The translations under genes were made by a program, and so were the position numbers. The notes beneath the pieces were generated by a model. That model was given only the letters and a program-made list of their open reading frames with translations. It made no database searches and was not told the DNA's origin. This document shows positions 20,480-32,958 of a stretch of DNA of 64,000 nucleotides, in pieces (position 1 is the first letter of the stretch; each line of letters begins with the position of its first letter). The DNA comes from Trissonchulus latispiculum (Eukaryota > Nematoda > Enoplea > Enoplida > Ironidae): assembly GCA_030248195.1 (NCBI GenBank), contig JASAND010011151.1, positions 1-64,000 on the forward strand, read 5' to 3'.

Positions 20480-23400
20480 TTGAGTGGGTACTATCGGTAG
20501 TACCGCATAACACCCGAAGAGTCAACCAATGATCCTAAAGAATTCCTATTGGACTGCACCGAAGCTATTCAGAGCCTTATTGGTGATCGAGCCTTGAAGA
20601 TGCAATTGAGACTGCATGTTTTATTCATCAACGAGATTACCAACGAAACGATGAGCAGTTATTTTGCCAGCAAACAGACTATCATTATTCCCAGAGAGGA
20701 TGTGCCTATGAACTCTATGATTAACCGCATCCTCACCAATATCGAAGAATTCGAACGCAATTTATCAGGATGGGTGATCGATCATGTGCGATACCTGGAT
20801 ATTCACCTGGCTGAATATCGCCCACTATATGGATTAACATACGTACCTGTACCGAAGAAACTCATGGACAAAACAGCAATCATCAATCCCAAGAATACTG
20901 ACAATAAATGTTTTATGTGGAGTATATTGGCAGGCCTCCATCCGATGAAGAAAGACGGCGGAAGAATATCTAAGTATCAACAATTTGTGGATGAACTGAA
21001 CTTTGAAGGATTGGAGTTCCCTATGAAACTGACTGATATCCCGAAGTTTGAACGACAGAATGATGTCTCCGTCAATGTCTATGGATACGACAGATCAGTC
21101 CATATCCTGTACCTTTCCAGAACCAAACGAGAGAAGCATCTTCATCTACTCCTACTGGATAATCAACACTATTGCCTAATCAAGAACCTTGGAAGACTCC
21201 TGCATGACCAACGGAAGGATAAAGGAAGAAAATACTTTTGTAATCATTGCCTATTTCCATTTCCAACTGAAGAAAAGTGTAACAATCACCAGAAACTTTG
21301 TAGTACTGATAATTTGCAGATAACAGTAATGCCATCGTCAACTAAACTAAAATTTCAAAATGATCATAGGCGTTTAATGCGACCTTATGTGATTTATGCA
21401 GATTTTGAGTGTTTACTGGAGAAGATAGATACTTGTCAACCCAACCCGTACTCCTCGTATACGAATAGGTATGAGAGTCATAGGCCATGTGCATTTGGGT
21501 TAGTAGATGTGCTCCAGTGTTGTGAGGGAATGCCTGTTGTCCGAGGTGAACCATTGATTTACCGTGGGGAGGACGCAGTGCAACAATTCCTTAGAGCCAT
21601 CCTACTGAAAGGTCAACAGTATCAGGAACGATTGAATAAATACCCACGTTTACCCAAGCGACTCCTTCAGCATGGCAGTGAATGTCACCTGTGTCATGGC
21701 ACGATTGCAGATGGGGAATCAACCCGAGACCACTGTCACATTTGTGGAACCTTCAGGGGGTATGCCCATAGGAGGTGTAACCTGAAGTATAAATTGGGTC
21801 GTACGGTGACTGTAATGTTCCATAACCTAAGACGATATGACGGTCACCTGATTATGCAAGAGGTAGGGAAGATTAGCAAAGAGTTTAAGCTAGACATCAC
21901 CTGTGTACCGAAGGGATTAGAAGACAACCTTTGCTTTGAACTGAATGTCGAACAGGAATGGCGTATTAGGTTCATTGATAGTTACCAGTTCCTGAATAGA
22001 TCGTTAGATACACTGGCAGACGGACTGACTAATGAAGACTTTACATTTACCTCTAGTGTCTACGGAGATAAGCTTTCACTGATGAGAAGAAAGGGAGGTG
22101 ACCCGTATGAGTATATGGACTCGTGGGATAGATTTAGTAAGACTCAGTTACCACTTATTGAAGCCTTCCACAGCGCACTAACTGATAGCGACATTGACGT
22201 CCGAGACTACGAGCATGCAAAGACTGTGTGGAGTGAGCTAGGTATAGAGAATATGGGACAGTATCATGATGAATACTTGAGAACAGATGTCCTATTATTG
22301 GCAGATGTGGTAGAGAACTTTCGCAAGACTAGCCTGAAAACGTATGGCTTAGATCCTTGCCACTACTGTACTCTACCTTCATTTGCATGGGACGCCTGCC
22401 TCAAGTATACTGGCCAGGAGTTAGATTTTTTGTCTGATCCAGATATGTACAAGTTTTTTGAAGATGGAATTAGAGATGGGGTGGCAATGGTTGCCCAACG
22501 GTACGCAAAGGCCAATAACCCACTGCTCGATGGGTATGATCCCAAGCAGTCAACCTCTTACATCACCTACGTGGACATGAACAATCTATATGGGTGGTCA
22601 ATGGTGCAGAAACTCCCTGTGCGCAACTTTAGGTGGATGGTCAACTTGGAGCAATGGAGAGACGTTCCATGTATCCTTGAGGTTGACCTAGACTACCCAC
22701 AGCATCTACACAATGCTCACAATGAATACCCACTTGCACCCGAGAGAATTACCATTACCGAGCAGATGATATCGCAATACAGTAAGGAGAAGGAGGGTAC
22801 ATACGGTGTGAGAAGTTAGTACCTAACTTACGCAATAAGATTCATTATATCGTGCACAAGCATACCCTGGAGCAATACATAGATCAAGGGTTAGTGCTTA
22901 GGAAGATACACAGAGGGGTGACTTTTGAGGAGGTGGCGTGGATGAAGCCTTACATTGAGTTAAATTTGGTTAAGAGGGCAGCGGCGAAAAAGTAAGTTTG
23001 AAGAAGACCTTTACAAACTGATGAATAATGCGGTATTCGGGAAAACGATGGAGAACGTCCGTAACCATGTGGATGTTAGACTAGTCACTTGCCCAGAGAA
23101 GTTTGAGAAGTTAGTTGCAAACCCTAGGTACAAGGCATGTGAGGCATTTTCAGAAGACCTGGTAGCAGTGCAGATGCAGAAACGTACAGTCAAGCTATGC
23201 AAACCCGTGTATGTAGGATTCACTGTACTTGAACTGTCAAAATACCTCATGTACAACTTTCACTATAACTACATGAGGCAGAAGTACGGTGATAGGGTTA
23301 GCTTACTGTACACAGACACGGACAGCTTTTGCTACCATGTGACAACCCCGATATTTACCAGGATATGAGAGAGGACATTAGCCTATTTGACACTAGCAAC

Positions 23401-23775
23401 TACCCTAAGGACCACCCACTTTACATCAGTGCTAACAAGAAGGTGATAGGCAAGATGAAGGATGAAGTTAAGAGTAAGCCAATTAGTGAATTTGTAGGAT
23501 TAAGGGCAAAGATGTACAGCATCAGGTGTGAAGGTGATGATAAGACAACAGCAAAGGGACTTAATAGGTCAGTTAGGCTAAGGCAAGAAGATTATAAGCG
23601 AACATTGATGCATGGAGGCAGAACCCGACATATCATGAGCAGTATAGATAGAAGAGGTCATCAACTGACTACAGTGCAGCGGTGTAAGGTAGGATTTAGC
23701 GCCTATGATGACAAACTTTATATACTTGACGATGGTATCCATTCATTTGCATATGGACATGTATTGATTGAATAA
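20480..23775 (+). pseudogene. POLB: Protein-primed DNA polymerase B of the Polinton, frameshifted
   Basis: Would replicate the linear element from a protein primer. The longest frame (20549-22819) has an N-terminal region with NPKNTDNKCFMWSILAG and a finger-like CNHC...C segment, then exonuclease motifs YADFECLLE (about 21394), HNLRRYDGHLIMQ (about 21818) and EYLRTDVLLLADV (about 22270), and polymerase motif A YVDMNNLYGWSM (about 22570). Motif B MNNAVFGKTMEN (23021) and motif C YTDTDSF (23309) follow in other frames. Shifts lie near 22800, 22993 and 23340, and a TAG stands upstream at about 20500. All catalytic motifs are still readable, so the decay is recent on the scale of the family. Confidence 0.88.
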
Positions 23776-24347
23776 ACTTAATGATTGTTACTTGTGGAAC
23801 TTGTATTGATAAATACTGTATGCATATGCTTGTTGAATAAATAAAGTGATGGTTTGATACTGAGCTCCCATTTGAACTCTCCTATACTACTACGGATTTT
23901 AAGGCTAGTTAGAATTTCAAGGTCATAGTTGTTACAAACCTTAGGTCGTAAAAAGCTAATTCAATTTAAGGCTAAGGGTATAGAACTTCATTGTAGCTAC
24001 TAGAAGCCAAAACTATTAGCTAAGTGCGCTGGAACCCGTGTTTTTATACTACTTTTTAAGGTTTTTTACTAATCTTGCAGTTCATGTGCTAGTGCAAGTT
24101 TAAGTCGAAGTTCGGACTGCAAGATTTTTGTGAAATTGGTCCCGGAGAACGCTTCAGATAAATGCGACATTAGCTAATCTGGGCCCACTCACACATCCCA
24201 CAAACTTGAAAGTAAGCTGACACTACCTCTAACACCGAACACCGAGTAGAGTGTGGTGAGACGGTTGAAAAATTAAAATCTAACATCTGTTAACATATCT
24301 GTATTATTTGTTGATGAATCATGTGTTCATTTTTTTATTTGTTTCAG
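23776..24347. other. Intron between Polinton and last MFS exon
   Basis: No reading frame. A small inverted repeat (AATCTTGCAGTTC ... GGACTGCAAGATTT) lies at about 24072-24130. The end is a branch/pyrimidine tract leading to the acceptor at 24347. Confidence 0.5.
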
Positions 24348-24477
24348 CTTAGTTTTCGAACACTTTGGTCCGAGAGTTGCGTGGGGAACTGCCATGAGCT
24401 TTCTTCTTGTCGCTTTAGTGAACGTTCTGTGCACGTACAACCGATTGTTGCCATACGAAAAAAGGAAATACGGTTGA
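24348..24477 (+). CDS. Host MFS transporter gene, last coding exon
   Basis: Follows TTTATTTGTTTCAG. After one base completing a serine codon from the exon at 5839-5906 it reads LVFEHFGPRVAWGTAMSFLL, a GPR loop motif and the last transmembrane helix, then a short basic tail (RLLPYEKRKYG) and TGA at 24475-24477. The GPR loop, final helix and RLLPY ending resemble MFSD8/CLN7-like carriers. Intron phase fits exactly, so splicing across 18.4 kb is plausible. Confidence 0.7.
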
Positions 24478-24736
24478 GATGAAGAATTGTCAAGAATACA
24501 TAAACTGTAATCCTGACTGGCACATTAGTAAATATTCAGTCTTTGGCTACTCACAGCAGAAACCGACTATCGATATGGAGATGGTGCCTCTGTGTTAAGT
24601 ATTAGTTTTCAAGTGAACAACGCGATAGAATGGAAACCGTTATAGCCTTGTTGCGCTGTCCAGTGATGTCCAAAGACATAGCTTAGTAGGAGCGTACACT
24701 TTAGGCAAAAGTCCATAATTATTTCTCTTATATTAT

Positions 24737-25091
24737 AGAAGAAGAGTAAGCCACTAGAGGGCTCCCCTTCTTGGCATTGCGTAACGACCACTTTCGGCCA
24801 CACCCCCACCAAACGGGGACCCTTTTTGGAAATAAGATGAAACTACCGTAATTCTTCGCTAGACCCCCAACCTAAATGGAGGGGGGGGGTTCTGCAATCT
24901 GATTGGCTGTTGACGACCCCCCCCCCAACGGGGACCACTTTTCGGCTACCCTCCACCCACCAAACGGAGGTGGGTATACGCTGTCGATTTAGTCTTCCCC
25001 CTCAAACGGGGGAACATTCGCGTATTGTGGGCGGAGCACCGTTACGCAATGCCAAGAAGAGCAGCCCTCCAGTGGCTTACTCTGCTTCTTA
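24737..25091. mobile_element. Palindromic MITE with CCCC/GGGG hairpins
   Basis: Inverted arms of about 48 bases (AGAGTAAGCCACTAGAGGGC ... CCCTCCAGTGGCTTACTCT, continuing through TTGGCATTGCGTAACG) flank a GC-rich core. The core is a series of short hairpins of the type CCCCACCAAACGGGG, with variants at about 24802-25015. No target duplication could be settled because the flanks are TA-rich. Non-coding. Confidence 0.7.
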
Positions 25092-25313
25092 AATATATAT
25101 AGAAGAATTATGGACTCTTGCTGTAGGATTGTGTTGGTTCAGCTATTTCATTTTAGATTCGATTTAGTTCAGTTTTTCTATTCCTCACATACATACGATT
25201 CGATTCAGTTCAGTTTACTTTCCCTGAAATTTGACACAATTCGATGCAACAATTTTACCATTTTGAACAAACTGCGATTAGATTCAGATTTTTAATTTTT
25301 TGTTTGGTAATTT

Positions 25314-25651
25314 CAAGAGTATATAATTATAAGAGTATGCCACTAGGCAAGCTCTATGTTATCAGAGCAAAAGCTATGCTCTGCACGCTAACGGCCCACC
25401 CCCCGCCGCAAATCAGACCCTAGTGACCCCCCCGCAAATCAGTACCTAGTCGAAACGGGGGTACGCTCACTCGCTCTATGTTTATGTGCTTAAGCTCGAG
25501 AACACAAGCAGTGCGTTAGCGAATTTTGTGCCTGCTTCGAGCTTTAGAACATAAACATAGCGCTCAAAATTCTTTGAAGTGATGGGTCATAGTTTTTGCT
25601 CTGATAACATAGAGTGTGCCTAGTGGCACACTCTTATATTATGTACTCTTG
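25314..25651. mobile_element. Fold-back element, 7-base target duplication GTAATTT
   Basis: Terminal repeats CAAGAGTATATAAT / ATTATGTACTCTTG, followed by matching arms (GTGCCTAGTGGCACACTC end and its left counterpart). GTAATTT occurs on both sides (25307-25313 and 25652-25658). Same family as the elements at 32959 and 33348. It encodes nothing. Confidence 0.82.
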
Positions 25652-25855
25652 GTAATTTTTACGAACCTCGATTAATTTTATACTCTAATCCAGACGGCAA
25701 ATTTTATTAGTTTTTATATCTCTTAGGGAATTTGAGTGGTGCCCCTCAAAGTATAGGGCCGCATGGGAAAACTAGGATTAAAAAGTTTGTAAAAAGTTTA
25801 AAAATATAGAATTCAAAAGTTTAAATTTTTAAAAATTAAATTAAACTTTAATTTA

Positions 25856-27062
25856 TTGTCCGGGGATTTTTTTGTCATCTTAATTTTCTATTTTCTATTA
25901 TTTAGATAATAGAAAATTTTACTTAATTTCTAAGCTCTATGTTCTAAATTTTAGATTTTACAAAATTGAACATTAGGCTTTTCAAATTAGGAGTTTAGGT
26001 CTTAGAACTTAAAATTTCAGACTTTAGAAATTTTTGAAAAGTGTATCTAAAGTCTAATCTCTAAAATCTAAAGCAAAATCCTAATTTCTAAGGTCAAAGC
26101 ATTTAATGTTCGCATTTTGGCATTGCCCATAATTCAATCAATGGAAACAGAACCGATGCTGTCTGGTTGTCTGATTGCGCCAACAGTGTTGATCTAGCTT
26201 AGGGCCAAGCTCATACATACATACAGCCAAGATCAAATTCACACATGCAAACACTTTAAGAGGCGGATTTCCAGCTTTTTATTCCGACTGGGGACCGTTG
26301 CATAAAAGTGATTAGTTGATTAGTGATTACTGATTAGTTGATTAGTGTGGCAGCTTTTCGAGGAAAGCTTTTGTTGCAGTCCACTCTTTTGGTACCATAA
26401 TGACTGTTGAACTGCTTTATCCAAAAATTCTGACGTATTTACTTTATCCTTGTCGTAATTTCTTTACTTTTTGCACTGGCATAATTACAATTAAAGTTGT
26501 AACTTAATTAAGTTGAGACGTTATTATATAGATTAGAACTCGAGCACATATGACTTCAGAATGACATAAATTATTGTTGTATCTCAATTGTAAGCTTAGA
26601 ATACGCTCGAAAAACTGCTACAGTACGCAACTAATTACTTTTATGCAACGGGCCCCAGCCGGAATAAAAATCAGGAAATCTGCTTCGCAAAGCGTTCTCA
26701 CGTATGAGCTTGGCCCTAAGCTAGATCAACACTGTTGGCGCAATCAGATAACCAGACTGCATCGGTTCTGTTTCCATTGATTGAATTATGGGCAATGCCA
26801 AAATGCGCACATTAAATGCTTTGACTTTAGAAATTAGGATTTTGCTTTAGATTTTACAGATTAGACTTTAGAAACAAATTTCAAAAATTTCTAAAGTCTA
26901 AAATTCTAAGTTCTAAGACCTAAACTCCTAATTTGAAAAGTCTAATGTTCAATTTTCGAAAATCTAAAATTTAGAACATAGAACTTAGAAATTAGGTAAA
27001 ATTTTCTATTATCTAAATAATAGAAAATACAAAATTAACATGACAAAAAATTCCCCGGACAA
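25856..27062. mobile_element. 1.2 kb fold-back element, long inverted arms, ATTTA duplication
   Basis: Ends TTGTCCGGGGA / TCCCCGGACAA with ATTTA directly repeated outside (25851-25855, 27063-27067). The arms are about 450 bases each (25856-26310 and 26640-27062), roughly 90% identical, and contain many repeats built from CTAAAATCTAA-like words. The loop is AT-rich. No frame of note; the short frame at 26574-26780 runs through an arm and is not credible. Confidence 0.85.
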
Positions 27063-27214
27063 ATTTATGTGTTCAATGTTTTGTTTTTTTTCATAGAACA
27101 TATTGTTCTATTGTGACGTTAGCAGCTATTTTTAACTCCCCAAAATTTTCGGTTTCTGAGACAAAATAATGGCAGCACTTTACTGCCATTGCCATTTGAG
27201 AAAGTAAAATTCTA

Positions 27215-27290
27215 TCGGAAGAAGGATTCGATCTGTGTCCGGACTAGCGCAAAGTGGACACTCTAACCACTGCAGCATTGGGGTCTCTTG
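27215..27290 (-). repeat. tRNA-like sequence (pseudo-tRNA or SINE head)
   Basis: On the minus strand a CAGTGGTTAGAGTG box A-like block (27259-27272) and a GATCGAATCC box B-like block (27224-27233) stand at tRNA spacing, with GTGTCC/GGACAC between them as an anticodon-stem-like pair. The loop is too long and the acceptor stem is not clean, so a functional tRNA is unlikely. It abuts the fold-back element at 27280. Confidence 0.5.
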
Positions 27291-27892
27291 CGCAATTCCC
27301 CCTCCCCAGCCCTAACTTTTGATGTTTTGACCAACGGTTTTGAAAATTTGTATGGATGGATGCATACTGGAGGGTGATAAACTCAAAAATTTGAAAATTT
27401 TAATAAATTTAAAAAATTTAAAAAATTTTGAAAAGTTTAAAATTGAAGTTGGTAAAGGGGGACCAAAGCGATACAAAAAATTATTTGTCCCCGAATTTGC
27501 TGAAAACTTGCATGCAGGGTTTTTTGGGGCGCTGAGCACGAATCTGAAACCCATAATAGCTTAGTAAGCTTAATATAAGCAAAAGTTGTAAGCTGAAAAT
27601 GTAAGCTTATCTTGAGCTAACAAAAAGCTGTATCGCAAAAGAATTTCTGATTCCTGCTCAGCGCCCCAGAAAACCCCTGTATGCAAGTTTACAGCAAATT
27701 CGGGAACGAAAACATTTTATCCCCTTGGACTCCTCTTACCAAAAATTTACAGCTCTTAAAGTGTTTTTAAAATTTTAATATTTTTGAAGTTTTGAATTCA
27801 TCAGCCCTCCAGTATGCGTCCACACAAAATTTTAAAGTTATTGGTCAAAAATAAAAAGTTAGGGCTGGGGGGAACTGCGCAAGATCCCCCAC
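27280..27892. mobile_element. Fold-back element
   Basis: GGGGTCTCTTGCGCAATTCC at the left pairs with GGAACTGCGCAAGATCCCCC at the right. The pairing continues inward (CAGCCCTAACTTTT..., CATACTGGAGGG..., CCCGAATTTGCTG..., GGGCGCTGAGCA...) so that almost the entire unit folds back. No coding potential. Confidence 0.75.
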
Positions 27893-28014
27893 CACTCTGA
27901 CTTTAACGAATTTATTGATTACATCGCTAGAAGGAAAATTATGATTTATCTATATGTTTATTTTAGAACAATTTAGAAGCAAATTAAGCACTAATGGGAT
28001 CAACTAAACATCCC

Positions 28015-28440
28015 CCCCGCCTCAATTGGTTTACTTGATGCTAACTTTCTCAAAACTTGTCCCAATTGGTTAAAACTTTGTGTAGGTGCATTCCAACACA
28101 TGTCTGATTGATTAGTAACAAAATTTTAAAATGTTAAAATTTTAAAATTTTTAGTTTTTTAAGGGAGGACCAAGGGGAACCAAAAAACTTCTTGTTTCCG
28201 AATTTGCCGAAAAGTTGTAGATATATAGGGGTTTCCAGTCGCGGAACACGAATCTGAAATTTAAGCTAAAGTATTCAGCCAAGATGTATAGCTTATGCTG
28301 AACTAACGAAAATGTGAACCAAAAAAGGAATTCAGATTTGCGTTCTGCGACATTGGAAACCCCTATACACAACTTTTCAGCAAAATCGGAGACAAAAAAT
28401 TCGCCTAAAAGCAAGATAGCTGTAAACGTTTCTAGCACGA
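28015..28440. mobile_element. Related palindromic element, partial
   Basis: An inverted pair around 28165-28265 and 28325-28410 (TTTCCGAATTTGCCGAAAAG / CTTTTCAGCAAAATCGGA; GGGGTTTCCAG / TGGAAACCCC) shares wording with the element at 27280-27892. Outer ends were not found. Confidence 0.5.
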
Positions 28441-31400
28441 AATAGTTTCGACAACGCTTAAATAGTATGTTGTGCTCACCGCTAACCTCACTAACTGTTT
28501 AAGTTTTTGTTCGACGGGGGCCGTCATAATAAGTTATTAACCTGAGGCAAACAAACCTCAACAAAACTCGTCCAAGGGGACGATTACTCTTAATCGCACT
28601 TAATGAATAAATCATTTTCTCAAGGCCCCCGTGGGTTGAAATAAAACTTGAAATGTTGAAAACATTTGCATTATGCAAATTAGGTTGCAGTTTGCTTGTA
28701 AGGTTTGGCTTGTTTAGCGCGCATGCAAAAGTATAAAGTTCTGTGTGAGTGACCGAAGAAGCTTTTTAACGCAAACTATTGAAGCATATGAGTGTCGAAA
28801 AATATTTGAAAGCAGAGTCTGATGATAAAATGATTTCTTACAGTCACCTCGCTACATTCGCTACCAAGGTCAAGAGTTGAGCCAGCGTATACATTTCTGA
28901 AAGGAACGGAAATGCGGATGCTGAATTAATGTCATATCATTTACCCGAGATACATGATAAGGCTATCAAAACGTCCATTAGCTCCACCTGGCAGGCAGTC
29001 ACATCTTGACAGTCTCGAAGAATTACCCTGGGAAGCATTTTAAAATAGGGTGCTCGAACTTAGGTGTACCAAAAGGTTAGTTCGTGGGGGTCGTTTTTCT
29101 CTCCTTTCTTTGTAAATTAATCACAGGCCACTTGGGATTAGCGCAAGGCACTGGTACGAGACTGTCAATCTATTAATTACACTAAAGGCAGTCACAGGGG
29201 TCAACATGATTCTTCTAACTAATAAAGTTAATTCGATTTGTTTGCTTATTTTGAGTCTACCTACTCTAATCAGAATTCCTGTCTAAAGCTAAACTCTCTC
29301 GCTCGACTTGACTTAGGTTAAGCCCGAATGAGTCAAATAAATTGAATTGATTACTTAATGAAATAGGTAAATTATTAACATTCAATATAAGAGGAATTAA
29401 GTTATACAAAATAACAAAACAGTCTCAATAATACAAACAAGACAGTACAATGGGTTTATGTCGGTTCAGATACAATTTCTGTTTCAAACCTCCAGTTTTA
29501 GTCAATTCTTTTGGAAAACTCACCCAGTTAAAACATGTTATTTTCTCTAATTCTTGGTCAGTTTAAACTCACAGTTTAAGCTACCTTGCTGGTCCTGTAT
29601 CCAAGTGTTGAGTGTGTGGTCCGGTGACAGGTCCACCGAAGCGTAGAGAAAAGGAAAAATCACAGTAAAACCGAAATAAGAAAATAGAGACAGCCGTTGG
29701 TATAGAAAAAAACAGTCGAATCGTGGCTAGACCCGAGACGAGATGAGGAAAAGTATTAACCGGTCTCTCCCAAGAATGGGCCCTCGGTTAAACTGATAAA
29801 CTAGAAGTGCCAAACGGTCTCTCCCACAATGGGCCCTCGGTTGTACGTATCACAAGCAAAAGACGTAAAGCAGAATACAGCAAAAGACGACTAACTTCAA
29901 CGGCGGCCAAACCACGGCTGACTTGGAATTTTGGGAAATTTTTGAGGTTCGGGGGAAGACGTGTCAATCATGTGTGTGTGACATGTAGAGGCGGAGCTTG
30001 CGGCTCCTTTTCATGTGATGCGTTATGTATGCGCATGTGATGCTTGTGTGTATCGTCATACGTCACTTATCAGTGACGTATGAACCCAGCTCAAGGGGTG
30101 AAGAAGGCTCCCCAAATTCCCAAACTTGGGCGCATTAAGCCCACTTAGTTTCCTGGGGGATAAGTCCCCGAATTTTGATCCTTTTCGTAAACAGAATCAT
30201 AATTCTTCAAAAGCACTTTCTTTTCAAACTTCCCAACAAAGCCTTCCAAATTCAATCAAGATACTGTTCAGTAAACACCTTCAAACATCGGACCGCAAAA
30301 ATGGAGACTACAATTAAATCGGAGAATTGGAGATTACAGTCAAAATACCTAGCTAGCACGAAAACCACCAGAAATGAATTGTGCCATTACAAAAATAAAC
30401 TGTTCAATTACCGAATTACAAATTAGTCACAAATAAAACAAAAATCAATCCACAAAGGCAATTATACTATTCTAATATTCTAAAAACAATTATTACTATT
30501 TCAATCCCTCGTTCTAGCTTCTAGCTTCTTGCAAAGCAAATCTAATATTCTAAAATTTCTATCCTCCACACTCTCCACCGCAAAAAATGGGGTAGGCGTT
30601 TGCTAAGGGGGAAAATTGTATCAAAAAAGGATGCAACAATAACAAGTCTGATATCGATAAGTCAACAAAATACGAAATACATAATTAGTGAACTGAGTTA
30701 GACAATTTATCTGTACAGCCGAAAATTCATGCAATTACAGAGTCTACAAAATTCAAGTTCATTAAAATCTTTTTGTCAGTGGTAACGGCTGTGGCAGCAA
30801 TAGTTCAGTAGGCAGTTCGTTCAGTGCAGCATGGGTAGGGACGACGAGTGTGGGAGATAGCCGGAGAGGGACCTACGACGGCTAGAGCTCCAGGGGTTGG
30901 GGACGGGGGAGATGACCGGAGAGGGACCTACGACGGTCAGAGCTCCAGGCTGCAGACAGTGGTAGTGGTTGGCGGCCGGTTGCAGTTCACTTCGGCCGAG
31001 GGAAGGAGTGGGTGCAGAACTGCCACCCTGAGGGAATGTTGATACCAATTGGGCAGGCTGGTGGAGGTATCACACGCAGTCGGTAGTGGAGATTCGGAGG
31101 ATGGGGTCCAAATGGGCAATTACCAGGGCATTGAGTGTGCCGCTGGTCAGGGAAGTCAGCGGGTGCCGCTGTGGGGAACGAAGATGAGCCGGATTCTGAG
31201 ACTAGTGAGAGCCGGGGTGGTGATGACGATAACGATGACGATGACGGTGCTGGTGGGATGATGGTGACAGATCCGACGGTGCTGAAGGTGAAGACGTCGA
31301 TGAGTGAGAGTGAATCGAACCACGGACCAACCGATCAGGACCAGAATAGAAAAAACCACTGATAGAAAAACCAGCCTATAATTAGAACATTGTCCGGAAT

Positions 31401-32958
31401 GAGTAAACAGTAAAACAAAAACAACAATAAGATTTCAATGCTGAGTGTTAATCTCAGCACGGACCAAGAGAATCTAGTGTAACAACCTCCATATGATTCG
31501 TAGGATTCAAAATCATGACCGAACGAATATTAATCGAAACATCCATTGGGATCTATAGAATTAAACAGAAGTGTCCACTGGACTGCGTAACCCAGAAAAC
31601 CAAAAGTACTCTCCGTCAGAAATTAAGGTGGGTTGCGAAAGATTCCACTTGGCGTGAGGGTTCCCTGACATTTCTGTTCCTTCGTTTGGTTTTCTTTAGG
31701 GTTCCCTCTTATTCTTTTGTTTTGATTCTTCTGGTAGCTAATTGTTTCTTTATTTTGGCCATGTTTTGCCATCCATAATGTCTATATATGTTCATCCATA
31801 GTGTCTATAGTATATTTGTCCCAAATCTATGTTGTTGTCTTGAAAATGTGTAAGGTGGTTGAGAAGTCTGTTTGTTTGGTTTGTCAAATTGTGTTTTGTG
31901 TTTTGTTTCGGTCACAGCCGACACAGTTTTACCCAGTGTCAGTCCGAAGTGTCAGTCCGGACTCGTCTGTGAGCCGTGTAGTTCGCAGGCAGTGGGGATT
32001 GTTTGGCTCCACTTTTAGCCTTAGCTAGGTCTAACTCGCGTTTTATCTCTAAAGCTACTACTTGGACGTCCAAAACTAATGTAACCCAGTTTTGTCATTG
32101 ATTAACCTTTCATGGCACCTGTATTGATCGCCGCGCGGGGGGCCGGCGGCGGAAAAGAGAGGTATTTTGTGAGGTATTGCCCAGTGAGGCACTGACAGTC
32201 AACTGCGCAACAGCGCAGCAGTGAATTGAAGTTGGTGTCATCTTCACAATTGTGCTGTAAAAGTATATTCTATACGACGAAATTATTCAACTTTGAGCTA
32301 TTTTGACATTTGTCTTATTCATGAATGATAAGGATGATTTCTTTTTGGGCTAGCTACCCCACTAGTACAAAGGGTATAAAAGAGAGAGAAAGCGTAGCTT
32401 TTTGGCAGTTGGTTAGTCAATCGCGTTGGAACTAGTTGGGTGCGTTGTAGTTGGGGGCCGGATTCTAAGGCAAGTTTACAAGTGTACAAGTCTCAGTTTC
32501 GTGTTCAGACAGTTAACTGGTTGAGGGTATTTCGATTGTTTAGGTGTTGTTGGGGGAGAGGGTAACGCCCTCCCTATATTCTCTGCTTTTCTTATTCTAT
32601 TTTTGTGTTCACTCTGAATTTATGCTTATTCAAGTTTGACCTGATTTTATATTTGTATATGAAGAATGTAAGGTGGTACAGCGGTGTTTCAATTGCAGTA
32701 TAGGCAACGGTCGCTTAGGGCTAACTTCTGATTCTACTTCAGTACTCGCTTTCCCTATTTGCTCTAATCAGGTTAAGGCCTAGGCATCACACACTGAGCT
32801 CGAACCAAGCAATCTTTATTGAGTCAGTACATCAGTTTATCATTGAGGGTACACACTAACCCTCACACTAATGTATTAGCATGCAATGTGCTCGATACAT
32901 CAAGGCTGAGATCACGCTTCTCAACGCGACATTTTTTCGACAAATTAAATACTATAAC
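28441..32958. other. Non-coding stretch with small tandem repeats; possible decayed LTR
   Basis: No supported gene in 4.5 kb. Visible items: a GGTCTCTCCCA-ATGGGCCCTCGGTT unit repeated at about 29761 and 29815, and a 60-base tandem repeat at 30848-30950 (CCGGAGAGGGACCTACGACG twice). There is also a TATA-like GGGTATAAAAGAGAG at 32377-32391, which could be a promoter of an old LTR. I could not find a matching second LTR. Confidence 0.4.

Larger units (their letters stand above)
10606..23775 (+). mobile_element. Degenerate Polinton (Maverick) with internal inverted duplication
   Basis: Gene content is that of a Polinton: double-jelly-roll major capsid protein, adenovirus-type cysteine protease, retroviral-type integrase, small core-like proteins and protein-primed DNA polymerase B. 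No packaging ATPase was seen. About 1.35 kb (capsid C-terminal half, protease, secreted protein) occurs twice in opposite orientation, at 10606-11813 plus 15889-16012 on the minus strand and at about 18927-20262 on the plus strand. Nearly every gene has a frameshift or stop. I could not find terminal inverted repeats or target duplications, so outer limits are those of recognisable sequence. The whole lies in an intron of the MFS gene. Confidence 0.85.

Noticed and set aside
27215..27290. Functional tRNA gene
   Set aside because: A and B box-like blocks are there, but the anticodon loop is too long and the acceptor stem does not pair.
32377..32600. TATA-like GGGTATAAAAGAGAG as promoter of a host gene or LTR
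   Set aside because: No matching second LTR, no frame downstream and no initiator context; kept only as a remark.
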